A stretch of 64,000 nucleotides of DNA. It comes from Ruminococcaceae bacterium R-25. Its GTDB lineage: Bacteria > Bacillota > Clostridia > Saccharofermentanales > Saccharofermentanaceae. Every line of letters starts with the position of its first letter. Within the stretch, counting starts at the first letter, position 1. The notes below the pieces were generated by a model, which was not told the origin of the DNA, searched no databases, and saw only the letters and a program-made list of their open reading frames with translations. Location of the stretch: assembly GCA_003149065.1 (NCBI GenBank), contig QGFZ01000002.1, positions 372,001-436,000 on the forward strand. Reading direction: 5' to 3'. Positions 34,185 through 42,106 of this stretch are shown here, in pieces. Made by a program: the position numbers and the translations under genes.

Positions 34185-34409
34185 CCTGATTGACAAAAAA
34201 CTGTACGAAAACAGTGGATTTTGTCAATAAAATCGTCAATAAGGCCTCGGATTGACGGATTTATTGACGAAATGGCCTCAAAATGAACAGTTTTTCGTAC
34301 ACTTGCAGAATACTTCAATCGATTAACTGACTTGCAGAGCGCTATATCCGGCGAATGACTCAAACAGTGACTATTTTTTCCAAAATCAGTCACCATTTCA
34401 GTCATTCAC
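34185..34409. repeat. Nested hairpin repeat, family shared with 59 kb
   Basis: Contains hairpin arms ATTGACAAAA/TTTTGTCAAT (34189-34198, 34219-34228) and GAATGACTCAAACAGTGACT with AGTCACCATTTCAGTCATTC (34353-34372, 34388-34407; 17 of 20 paired). Blocks of 30, 18, 19 and 28 bases are identical to 59086-59215. It lies in the 620-base gap between the guaB operon promoter and glgP. Confidence 0.75.
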
Positions 34410-34437
34410 CGAAAAGGCCGCCCCACCGCCGGACAGT

Positions 34438-34552
34438 AGTCAACTTTTAAGCTAGCATTTTCCCGAATTTAGCTAGCAAAAAAGTTGGATTTTCGCAAAA
34501 TCCAACTTTTTACCTAGCATTTTTGGGATTTTTGCTAGCTGAAAAGTTGACT
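34438..34552. repeat. Tandem hairpin pair, period 62
   Basis: Four 20-base arms: AGTCAACTTTTAAGCTAGCA (34438-34457), its imperfect complement (34471-34490), a second forward arm (34500-34519), and TGCTAGCTGAAAAGTTGACT (34533-34552). The spacers within each hairpin are both 13 bases. Arms 1 and 4 pair at 19 of 20 positions. It lies between the 34.2-kb repeat and the glgP terminator. Confidence 0.75.
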
Positions 34553-34569
34553 CGGTGTTTCAGGGTACT

Positions 34570-34595
34570 AAAAAACCGCCCCTGTGAAGGAGCGG
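34570..34595 (-). terminator. Terminator of glgP
   Basis: Read leftward, CCGCTCCT (34595-34588) pairs with AGGGGCGG (34583-34576), followed by six T residues. It lies about 30 bases after the glgP stop. Confidence 0.82.
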
Positions 34596-34622
34596 CCTGT
34601 TGGTTTTCGAAAAAACGATAAA

Positions 34623-37004
34623 TCAGATCTTCTGCGGCTTGATCTTCCAGATGCCGGAAGCGTATTCCTTGATCGTACGGTCGGAGGAGAACTTGCCGGA
34701 GTTGCAGATGTTGATCCAGCACTTTCTTGCCCACTCGAGGTTGTCCTGGTAGTCCTTGTAGAGGCGGTCACGCTGCTTTCTGTAGTCGTCGAAGTCGCCC
34801 AATACGTAGTAAGGATCGCCGGGCTGCCAGTTGGAGCCGTAGATAAGGCCGTTGAAGAGGTCGTTGAACATTCCTGTGCCTTCGTCGTTGAAGGAGCCGT
34901 CAACCAAGCGGTCAAGGCACTTCTTGAGGCCGGGGATGTTCTCGTACTGCCACTTCGGGTTGTAGTAAGCCTTTGTAGCAGCCATATCCTGTGAGCGGCA
35001 GCCGAAGATGTAGATGTTGTCGTCGCCAACGCATTCAGCGATCTCAACGTTAGCGCCGTCCAGTGTGCCGAGAGTTACGGCACCGTTCATCATGAACTTC
35101 ATGTTGCCTGTACCGGAAGCCTCAAGGCCTGCTGTGGAGATCTGCTCGGAAACGTCTGCTGCAGGGAACATCTTTTCGCCGACGGAAACGTTGTAGTTCT
35201 CGACGAAGACGACCTTGAGCTTGTTCTTCATTGCAGGATCGGAGTCGATGAGCTTTGCGATCTCGTTGATGAACTTGATGATTGCCTTAGCTCTGAAGTA
35301 GCCAGGAGCAGCCTTTGCAGCGAAAAGGATAGTTACCGGAGGCATGTCGAGCTTCGGATTCTCCTTGAGTCTGTCGTAAAGGTTAAGAGCATAGAGGGCA
35401 TTGAGGAGCTGTCTCTTGTATTCGTGGAGACGCTTGATCTGTACGTCGAAGCAGCTGTTAGGGTTAAGCTTGATGCCCTTTGTCTTTTCGAGGTACTCGG
35501 AAAGCGCCTTCTTGTTGTTCTTCTTGATGGCAATGAACTTCTTCATTACCTTGTCGTCGTCCTTATACTTTTCGAGGTCCTTCAAGAGGTCGAGGTTTGT
35601 AACCCACTTGTCGCTGCCCAAAAGGTCAGTGATGAGGTTAGCAAGCTCAGGATCGCAGGTACGGAGCCATCTACGGGGAGTAACGCCGTTTGTCTTGTTG
35701 GAGAACTTCTCAGGATAGATGTTGTACCAGTCCTTGAGTGTCTCGTTCTTCAGGATGTCTGTGTGGAGGGCAGCAACGCCGTTTACGGAGTGTGAACCGT
35801 AGATTGCCATCCAAGCCATGTGGATCTTGCCGTCACCCAAAGGAGACATGCGGTCGATGAGCTCGGAATAGAGGCCTGCTTCGTACATCTGTGCACGGAA
35901 CTGGTTGTTGATGCCTTCGATGATCTCGAAAATTCTGGGGAAGAGGAAACGGAAAATGGAGATATCCCACTTTTCGAGTGCCTCTGCCATGATCGTGTGG
36001 TTAGTATAAGCGAATGTAGCCTTAACGATCTCCCATGCCTCTGTCCACTCGATGCCGTTCTCGTCAACGAGGAGTCTCATGAGCTCAGGGATAGCTACGA
36101 CAGGGTGTGTGTCATTGAGCTGGATCGTGTTGTACTTGGCGAAATCGTGGAGATCGTCACCGTGATACTTCTTATATCTGTAGATGATGTCCTGCAAAGA
36201 AGCGGAAACGAAGAAGTACTGCTGTCTAACACGGAGGACCTTTCCGTCGTAAGAAGTGTCGTTCGGATAGAGAACTCTCCAGATGTCCTGGACGCGGTTT
36301 CTCTCGATAACGGCGTCATCGAATCTCTGTGAGTTGAAGAGATTGAAGTTGAACTCCTGAGCGGGTTCAGCCTTCCAGAGTCTCAGGAGGTTAACGTTCT
36401 TTGTGCCGTAACCTGTGATAAGGAGATCGCACGGAATAGCCCAAACATCGATATCTGAGTAGTGGATCTTAACCTTTCTGTCGTATCTGGGGAGGATGAA
36501 AGGATATCCGTGCTCCATCCAGGAGTCAGGATACTCGTTCTGGAAGCCGTTTTCGATCGTCTGTCTGAAAAGACCGTAACGATAGAGGATTCCGTAGCCT
36601 GTAACAGGGAGGTTGAGTGTTGCGCATGAATCGAGGAAGCATGCTGCGAGACGTCCCAAACCGCCGTTTCCGAGTGCCGGGTCTGTTTCTTCTTCGAGAA
36701 TATCGGTGATATTAAGGCCGAAAGATGCGAGAGCTTCCTTTGCCTGATCGTAAATTCCCAGGTTTACGAGGTTGTTGAGCATTGAGCGGCCTTCAAGGAA
36801 CTCAGCTGAGAAATAGTGAGCCTGGCGGCCCTGGTTGTACTTGTGCCTTGTTGCCATCCAGTTCTCGGAGATGATCTCAACGATACTCTTCGAGAGTGCT
36901 GTCCAATAATCGCGGGGTGTAGCCTGTTCGAGACTCATGCCTGTTTCAGCTCTGACGTGAGCCTGCATCATCTGTTCAAGGGCTTTAGCTGTAACTGTTG
37001 CCAT
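34623..37004 (-). CDS. glgP: Glycogen/maltodextrin phosphorylase
   Basis: A 794-residue GT35 enzyme that releases glucose-1-phosphate from alpha-1,4-glucans using PLP. Landmarks: YFSAEFLEGRSMLNNL near 65, DPALGNGGLGRLAACFLDS near 110, and the PLP-lysine region EASGTGNMKFMMNGAVTLGT near 640. I start at ATG 37004 (MATVTAKALEQMM), matching family length; the frame stays open another 70 codons upstream but that extension is not conserved sequence. The ATG itself has only a weak binding site and lies 2 bases after a tiny leader frame (37007-37042) that has a strong one. Single-gene unit. Confidence 0.95.
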   Translation of the reverse strand: MATVTAKALEQMMQAHVRAETGMSLEQATPRDYWTALSKSIVEIISENWMATRHKYNQGRQAHYFSAEFLEGRSMLNNLVNLGIYDQAKEALASFGLNITDILEEETDPALGNGGLGRLAACFLDSCATLNLPVTGYGILYRYGLFRQTIENGFQNEYPDSWMEHGYPFILPRYDRKVKIHYSDIDVWAIPCDLLITGYGTKNVNLLRLWKAEPAQEFNFNLFNSQRFDDAVIERNRVQDIWRVLYPNDTSYDGKVLRVRQQYFFVSASLQDIIYRYKKYHGDDLHDFAKYNTIQLNDTHPVVAIPELMRLLVDENGIEWTEAWEIVKATFAYTNHTIMAEALEKWDISIFRFLFPRIFEIIEGINNQFRAQMYEAGLYSELIDRMSPLGDGKIHMAWMAIYGSHSVNGVAALHTDILKNETLKDWYNIYPEKFSNKTNGVTPRRWLRTCDPELANLITDLLGSDKWVTNLDLLKDLEKYKDDDKVMKKFIAIKKNNKKALSEYLEKTKGIKLNPNSCFDVQIKRLHEYKRQLLNALYALNLYDRLKENPKLDMPPVTILFAAKAAPGYFRAKAIIKFINEIAKLIDSDPAMKNKLKVVFVENYNVSVGEKMFPAADVSEQISTAGLEASGTGNMKFMMNGAVTLGTLDGANVEIAECVGDDNIYIFGCRSQDMAATKAYYNPKWQYENIPGLKKCLDRLVDGSFNDEGTGMFNDLFNGLIYGSNWQPGDPYYVLGDFDDYRKQRDRLYKDYQDNLEWARKCWINICNSGKFSSDRTIKEYASGIWKIKPQKI

Positions 37005-37006
37005 TT

Positions 37007-37042
37007 TTACGTCTTCAATGCCTTTTTTACCCGTAAAGACAT
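37007..37042 (-). CDS. 11-residue leader peptide before glgP
   Basis: MSLRVKKALKT-stop. GGAGG lies seven bases upstream (37050-37054) and the stop is 2 bases before the glgP ATG. The near-perfect binding site in front of a tiny frame that touches glgP suggests translational coupling or attenuation control. It might be chance. Relatives need checking. Confidence 0.4.
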   Translation of the reverse strand: MSLRVKKALKT

Positions 37043-37347
37043 CTACTTCCCTCCATAATAATTCACGTCTGATTTTAACAATATTGAAGTGCGTTAGCAA
37101 TTTTTTGGAATAAGTTCGATTTTTTCGACAAAAACGGCCCGAAAACCAGTATTTCAGCGTGTTTATTTGACAACGGGAAGCGCTGAAAACGAACAAAAAT
37201 GACTGAAATTTCACTTAATATTTACAGATGCGAAACTTACTGTAAAGAAATGCCGATATTTAAGCATTCTCGGGCTGATTTTGCCCTAAAATGAGCCATC
37301 CTCTGCATTTGTATTTTTCCGCGCACTATATTAAACTTCTACTGATT
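37043..37347. other. Divergent intergenic region
   Basis: About 300 bases between glgP (leftward) and the A24 peptidase (rightward). It holds an 8-bp inverted repeat TTTCAGCG (37152-37159) and CGCTGAAA (37181-37188) with a 21-base gap. No gene is visible on either strand apart from the leader frame. Promoters for both sides must lie here, but I cannot fix the boxes. Confidence 0.4.
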
Positions 37348-38235
37348 ATGAATATAGCAATTTATTATGTTTTGGCCGTTTTGGCCGGCGTGCTCGCTGG
37401 CGCGCTCATTACATACTTATTCGGGAGGTTTCCCGATAAGTGGCTCCAGGATTACGGTGTAAAGCCCGAAGATCCTGATTACAGGCCGTCCAAGCGAATG
37501 AGACCTTTCCCGGAAGGCCTTATTGCTGCTGTTTTCTGTGCGGTCTGCTACGTTGTTACGATCTATTTCTGCAAATCATGCTATATCGATGAGTTCCGCC
37601 CGATGCATCTGGCGGTGATCGTCCTCGTAATACCTGCGCTGATGCTGGTCATGATGGCCGACAAGCTCAACAGGATAATTCCCAACCAGTTCTCCGTCTA
37701 TATCGCTTTTTGCGGCGTCCTTTCCATTGCAGCTGAGGTTTTGGAGGGCTCTGTCTGGTTCTCGCCCGACGCAAAATGGTGGATGTTGGTGCTTAATAAA
37801 GTAATCGCTTCCCTTGTCGGCGGCGGTGTCATCTGGCTCATCGGCTTTTTGTCCATCACATTCCTCGGAAAAGAAGGCATGGGAATGGGCGACATGTGGC
37901 TTTTATTTGCAACAGGCCTTATCACAGGCTGCTACGGACTCGTTGTCCTTATCTATGTATCGATCTTCTCTGCTGTTATCTTTGCGGTTCCGCTTCTTAT
38001 CAGAAAGTGCAAGAGAGTCAGCGCCGAGAAAAAGAGGATCGCGAATGCGGAAAATCCCAGAGAAGAAAAGCTCAAGATCCAGCGCGAAAAGGCTGCGATC
38101 CACTTTGCAGAAGACCCGGATTATATGGCATTCGGCCCCTTCCTCGCATTGGGATGTGCTGTTTTCACAGTCATGGAGCCTTTCTTCTTCGAAAAGATGT
38201 TCATGACGATTAAGCTGTTCGGAGTATATTTCTGA
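37348..38235 (+). CDS. A24-family prepilin peptidase-like protein
   Basis: A 295-residue polytopic protein with about eight membrane helices. It carries the aspartyl motifs of type IV prepilin peptidases: D105 in MADKLNRIIPNQ and D182 in GMGMGD. The N-terminal methylase domain of the classic enzyme is absent, as in many Gram-positive relatives. It would cleave prepilin-like leaders at the inner membrane. I start at ATG 37348 (MNIAIYYVLAV); an in-frame ATG at 37291 would add 19 residues. No pilin gene is in the window, so the substrate is elsewhere. The next gene overlaps its stop by one base. Confidence 0.83.
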   Translation: MNIAIYYVLAVLAGVLAGALITYLFGRFPDKWLQDYGVKPEDPDYRPSKRMRPFPEGLIAAVFCAVCYVVTIYFCKSCYIDEFRPMHLAVIVLVIPALMLVMMADKLNRIIPNQFSVYIAFCGVLSIAAEVLEGSVWFSPDAKWWMLVLNKVIASLVGGGVIWLIGFLSITFLGKEGMGMGDMWLLFATGLITGCYGLVVLIYVSIFSAVIFAVPLLIRKCKRVSAEKKRIANAENPREEKLKIQREKAAIHFAEDPDYMAFGPFLALGCAVFTVMEPFFFEKMFMTIKLFGVYF

Positions 38236-39245
38236 TGAGCGTCTTTAAGTCCGTGATAAACCACATTACGGGTGCTTTCAAAGTCCCTAAGCCTTATAAC
38301 TGGGGATATCCGTTGTTTTTCGGGTCCCTTGGCATGGGATTTTCGTTCCTGCTCCTGAAACTGATGTTTTCAGGCGCTTTCCAGTTCTCCTCAACATCTT
38401 TGATAGGCTGCGCTGTATCAGTCATTGTTATCGTGATGTTTGCTTTTGTCGTGCCATCGGTCCTGATCGCCGAAAAGAGCGGAGTCTGCATAACAGGGCA
38501 TTACACAGGGATAGGCGCGTTGATACTCTCGTTTTTGTCGGGCGCACCCGTTTATCTTTTAAAGTCATCACTTCATAACATTATATCGACCCAGTGGCTC
38601 AGGGCAGGGGGATCTATTGTGTTCCCGGCCGTTTTCTACCATGTTGAAGGCGTTTCAGGCCAGCTCCTTGCATTGGAGATCCTCATAGATACGGTAATCC
38701 CGGCATTCGGATTTTCGCTCTTTTTCCTGGGCGCCGTATGGCAGGGATTTTCAGAAAAGAACAGGAAATGGGCGTTTTTCTTCATCCCGCTGTTCTTCGC
38801 GGCTTTCTCATTCGATTTTCTGGACATCATCGCCATCCTCATCATCGGCTGGTGGCTCTGCATGGTAAGAAATCACACAGGAAACATCTATGGACCGATC
38901 TTAACGCTCTTAGGCGCGAGGATTACAGGAATCCTTATAGACAACGTTGTCAGTGAGGTGGACCTCACAACGATCAGAGTTTACAGCGATATTCCGACAA
39001 CGATCTATTTCTCGGCGGTTCCCGCGATCGTCGTTGCCGTGATCCTTTTTGCTTTCTTCAGAAAGACATTGGGCGAGTTCCATTTTACATACAGTGCCGA
39101 CATCTACGGCGACAGCAAGAAACTCGAAGAGGGCGAAGGCGAAAAGGCCGAAAGCGTCCTGGCGGGCTTCAACCTCACATTTTTACTGGGCGTGCTGATC
39201 ATTATGGCATTCTGGATTTTGCTCATGAAGGGTGTACGATTATAA
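38235..39245 (+). CDS. Polytopic membrane protein, CPBP-like remnant or unknown
   Basis: A 336-residue protein with about nine membrane helices. The stretch GWWLCMVRNHTGNIYGPILT near 205 resembles the third conserved region of CPBP peptidases (GW.....TGS.W.PI..H), but the EExxxR motif is not visible, so enzyme activity is doubtful. It overlaps the A24 gene by one base (TGATG), implying coupled translation. Function unknown; a partner role in the same membrane process as the A24 peptidase is an inference. Confidence 0.65.
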   Translation: MSVFKSVINHITGAFKVPKPYNWGYPLFFGSLGMGFSFLLLKLMFSGAFQFSSTSLIGCAVSVIVIVMFAFVVPSVLIAEKSGVCITGHYTGIGALILSFLSGAPVYLLKSSLHNIISTQWLRAGGSIVFPAVFYHVEGVSGQLLALEILIDTVIPAFGFSLFFLGAVWQGFSEKNRKWAFFFIPLFFAAFSFDFLDIIAILIIGWWLCMVRNHTGNIYGPILTLLGARITGILIDNVVSEVDLTTIRVYSDIPTTIYFSAVPAIVVAVILFAFFRKTLGEFHFTYSADIYGDSKKLEEGEGEKAESVLAGFNLTFLLGVLIIMAFWILLMKGVRL

Positions 39246-39299
39246 GAGGATAATTATTTTGGTTAATTGAGGGGAAACCTCAAGATAAAGGGGATAAAT

Positions 39300-40568
39300 A
39301 TGGAAGATAAAAATAAGACACTCACAGATCAGGAAAGATATGAGAGGGACAGAGCATCGGTAATGTCGATGCTGAAGTTCATTCTTATCATCGCGATCCT
39401 GGCAGGCGCCTGCTATGTAGGCAAGATAGTCGTAGTCATTCTGGTGCCGTTCCTTTTGGGATTTTTGCTCTCAAAGACTTCAGTCCTTATGGCAAAGCCC
39501 ATCTCAAAGCTCTTCGATAAGGACGCCACGAAGATCAAGCCGGGCAAGAAAAAATCGACCCACACAAAAACATCGATAGTCATCTATGTAATCTTAAACA
39601 TCGTTGTTTTCATACTTATCGTGCTCGCTTTGATAGGTCTGATCTACCAGGCAAACAGCCTTTTGGTAACTCTTGCAGACCTTGCGAAAACGATCAAGCC
39701 TGCTGAGATGGTCAACACACAGATCCTTGACCGCTTGAGCACCGAAAACGGCGGCTTTTTGACAGCTGACATGATCACATCTCTTGAAGAGAGCGTCACC
39801 AACATGGGCCAGACGATCATTAAGAACGTTCCTTCTTTCATCAACACAGCGTTCTCGTCAGTAGGAAAGCTCGTAGGAAACCTTCCTTACGGCGTATTCT
39901 TCGTAATCAGCATCCTCTTGAGCGGTTTCTACTTCATCAATGACGGTCCCACCGTCATGAAGTTCTTCGTAAAGAACACCCCAAACAAGAAGTTCAGAAA
40001 CAGGGTCTTCACGCTCTTTAACGAACTCTCCATCACGGTCTTCCGCGTACTCGGAGGTTATCTCGTACTGTTCATTATCACAGCTGTTGAATCCCTGATC
40101 GTATTCTGGTGCGCAGGCCTTCACGAATATGCGATCGTGCTCTCCATCATCACCGCACTCATCGACTTCCTGCCTGTTTTAGGCGTCAGCGCAACAATGG
40201 TACCCATGATGATCTACCAGGTCGCAAACGGCCAGTATGTTTCAGCAGCCATCCTTCTCAGCGGCCTTATCCTCATGTCGATAATCCGCCGTTTTGTTGA
40301 ACCTGCAGTGCTCGGCAAGTCCTTAAAGATGCACCCCTTGATCACGCTCATCGCAATGGCAGCAGGTGTCTACATCTGGGGCGCAGCAGGATTCCTGCTC
40401 GGACCTGTTTTGGCGATCATCATCATCCAGGTCATCAAGGTTTTCGAGATCGACAAGATGGTCGGCAAATACTTCTCGGGCGTCCTTGACCGCTTCATGA
40501 AAGACAAGAACATGAAAGAGAAGAACGTAAAGGAAAAATCCAAAGCCACTGCATCCGAAGAGGCTTGA
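39300..40568 (+). CDS. AI-2E family transporter (PerM/YtvI type)
   Basis: A 422-residue protein with about eight membrane segments typical of the AI-2E transporter family. FLLGFLLSKTSVLMAKPISK near 65, LSGFYFINDGPTVMKFFVK near 210, ALIDFLPVLGVSATMVPMMI near 290 and GKSLKMHPLITLIAMAAG near 340 match the family. Members export small compounds or act in osmotic stress; the name comes from E. coli TqsA. ATG 39300 follows AAAGGGGATAA; the frame extends 11 codons upstream. It may be co-transcribed with the two preceding membrane genes. Confidence 0.88.
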   Translation: MEDKNKTLTDQERYERDRASVMSMLKFILIIAILAGACYVGKIVVVILVPFLLGFLLSKTSVLMAKPISKLFDKDATKIKPGKKKSTHTKTSIVIYVILNIVVFILIVLALIGLIYQANSLLVTLADLAKTIKPAEMVNTQILDRLSTENGGFLTADMITSLEESVTNMGQTIIKNVPSFINTAFSSVGKLVGNLPYGVFFVISILLSGFYFINDGPTVMKFFVKNTPNKKFRNRVFTLFNELSITVFRVLGGYLVLFIITAVESLIVFWCAGLHEYAIVLSIITALIDFLPVLGVSATMVPMMIYQVANGQYVSAAILLSGLILMSIIRRFVEPAVLGKSLKMHPLITLIAMAAGVYIWGAAGFLLGPVLAIIIIQVIKVFEIDKMVGKYFSGVLDRFMKDKNMKEKNVKEKSKATASEEA

Positions 40569-40660
40569 TTTTCAAGGGCTTGCGAGTTTTTCGAGATTTT
40601 GTTCCGTGACATACTGACGACATACCCATAACGTATGATGTTGGCAAGGAGGATGAAGCA

Positions 40661-40900
40661 ATGTCTTTTAGATTGTTGATAGTCGAAGATTCACCCGAAC
40701 TGCTTGAAGCTGCGAGCGACTTCTTTCGCGAGGAAGGCGCCGGCCTCTGGAACATCGTGACCGCCTCAGACGGAAATGATGCTTTGGCCAAGGTCAACAG
40801 CGAATCTTTCGACCTCATGATCTTAGACATAATGCTCCCCGGAGCATCAGGTTTTGATATCTGCAAAGCCGCCCGCAAGATAAGCGACTGCCCGATAATT
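40661..40900 (+). pseudogene. Truncated response-regulator receiver domain
   Basis: The frame begins MSFRLLIVEDSPELLEAASD with the acidic pair (E9, D10) and phospho-acceptor D56 (LMILDIMLPGASG). It reaches SDCPII, just before the conserved Thr/Lys half of the receiver, and then continues into sequence that is the end of an opposite-strand gene. The Lys motif, the fold's C-terminal third and any DNA-binding domain are missing. AAGGAGGATGAAGCA precedes the ATG, so the truncated frame can still be translated. No histidine kinase follows. The break at 40897-40903 coincides with the 3' end of the nuclease-like gene. Confidence 0.8.
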
Positions 40901-41716
40901 TTATATCGAAACGGAATCTATTACGCTTTCCATATCCTGCTTAGTACTGATCATTGTCCCGTAAACTGCGTTGTTCAGTTTTGAAGAAAGATACCTTATG
41001 TCAAAAGGCAGATCAGTGGTGTCATGCGTGAATAAAATATCAAGCTCAGGGACAAGTCCTGCTTCTGTATAGTTGCGGTATTTAATTGCAGTAGTCCTCA
41101 GGTAGCTTGATGATTGCTGGATACCAAAATGCTCATGAATCTTGCAATTATCAAGCTCTTCGATATAGATGACAAAATCCGGATAAATAGGTTCCGGCAA
41201 TCCCTTGATCGTTACTTCCGGTTCGTATTTAAACGGAATCCCCAACTCCGTATAGAACATCGCAATCTCACGCTCCGCCGCAGAGCGGTAGTAAATACCA
41301 TTGAAAGGATGATTTAATGGTTTTGGATTTTTGGTATTGGCATCGTTTTTCAAGCTGTCAAAGTAAGCCTTGTTCATTACGACTCTGGTCGTAGCATCGA
41401 TACACAGTGTCCTTTTTACCTTGTGCGGCACACATTCCGGCAGCGGTTCGCCCTTGAAATTGGCATCCCAGATCGCTTCGTAAAGACGAAGCTTGCGCTG
41501 GATGAGATCACGCTTTTTCCAGAGAGCATAGTACCGTTTACCTTTATCAACATTTAGATCATAGCGATGCTTTCCGAAAACCATTTTAGTGACCTGAACA
41601 TCATCTTTAGAGTATTTATGCACTCTAATCTCAGGCAGCACTTCAAGCAGCTGTCTGCAGTAGTTGATTCTGAGAGCTAACAGCTCTCTTGGGATGTGTT
41701 TATCTATAAGTTCCAT
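40901..41716 (-). CDS. PD-(D/E)XK nuclease-like protein
   Basis: A 271-residue protein. The C-terminal part has RSAAEREIAMFYTELGIPFK, then EPIYPDFVIYIEELDNCKIH and EHFG. This reads as the PD...(D/E)xK fold: Asp in YPDF, with a Glu in HEHFG in the expected second strand. The N-terminal part (DKGKRYYALWKKRDLIQRKL) is helical and charged. The family is unnamed to me; similar proteins are scattered singly in clostridial genomes. It lacks a clear binding site. Its 3' end cuts the truncated response regulator and its 5' end adjoins a tandem-hairpin repeat, so it looks like an inserted gene. Confidence 0.6.
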   Translation of the reverse strand: MELIDKHIPRELLALRINYCRQLLEVLPEIRVHKYSKDDVQVTKMVFGKHRYDLNVDKGKRYYALWKKRDLIQRKLRLYEAIWDANFKGEPLPECVPHKVKRTLCIDATTRVVMNKAYFDSLKNDANTKNPKPLNHPFNGIYYRSAAEREIAMFYTELGIPFKYEPEVTIKGLPEPIYPDFVIYIEELDNCKIHEHFGIQQSSSYLRTTAIKYRNYTEAGLVPELDILFTHDTTDLPFDIRYLSSKLNNAVYGTMISTKQDMESVIDSVSI

Positions 41717-41738
41717 ATTCGAATTGTAAAGGGTATCT

Positions 41739-41997
41739 TTGTCGGTTTTGTGTTAACTTTTCCGACAATTTCCGACAAAACCCGACAAGGAAAAATGCCC
41801 GAATTTGGCTCCTCAGACGGTAAAGAAAAAATAAATATAATTACTACAAGAAAAGCATAGCGGCTTAACTGTTTTGAAAGACTCCCGGTGTAAATTTAGT
41901 GCGTAAAATAAGTGAAATGCGCACTGGATTTACACTAGAGGGCTAAAAATGTAAATTTTGTGCGTAAAACTGCTGATTTGCGCACTGATTTTGCACT
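41739..41997. repeat. Tandem hairpins, period 61
   Basis: Hairpin 1: GTGTAAATTTAGTGCG (41888-41903) and GCGCACTGGATTTACAC (41919-41935) with a 15-base spacer. Hairpin 2: ATGTAAATTTTGTGCG (41949-41964) and GCGCACTGATTTTGCACT (41980-41997), spacer 15. A further pair, TTGTCGGTTTTGT (41739-41751) and ACAAAACCCGACAA (41775-41788), lies upstream. The 390-base gap 41717-42106 otherwise holds only the terminator of the next gene. Confidence 0.75.
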
Positions 41998-42050
41998 GGC
42001 TTATATCTGCACACGCGAAAACGATTACTCTGCCCGTTATCTGTGTTTCA

Positions 42051-42082
42051 AAGAAAAACGGCTGTCTCCAACGAGGCAGCCG
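42051..42082 (-). terminator. Terminator of beta-helix protein gene
   Basis: Read leftward, CGGCTGCCTC pairs with GAGACAGCCG (42059-42068 and 42073-42082), followed by TTTTTC. Confidence 0.82.
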
Positions 42083-42106
42083 CTTGTTTTATCGATTTGC
42101 CAGCAA

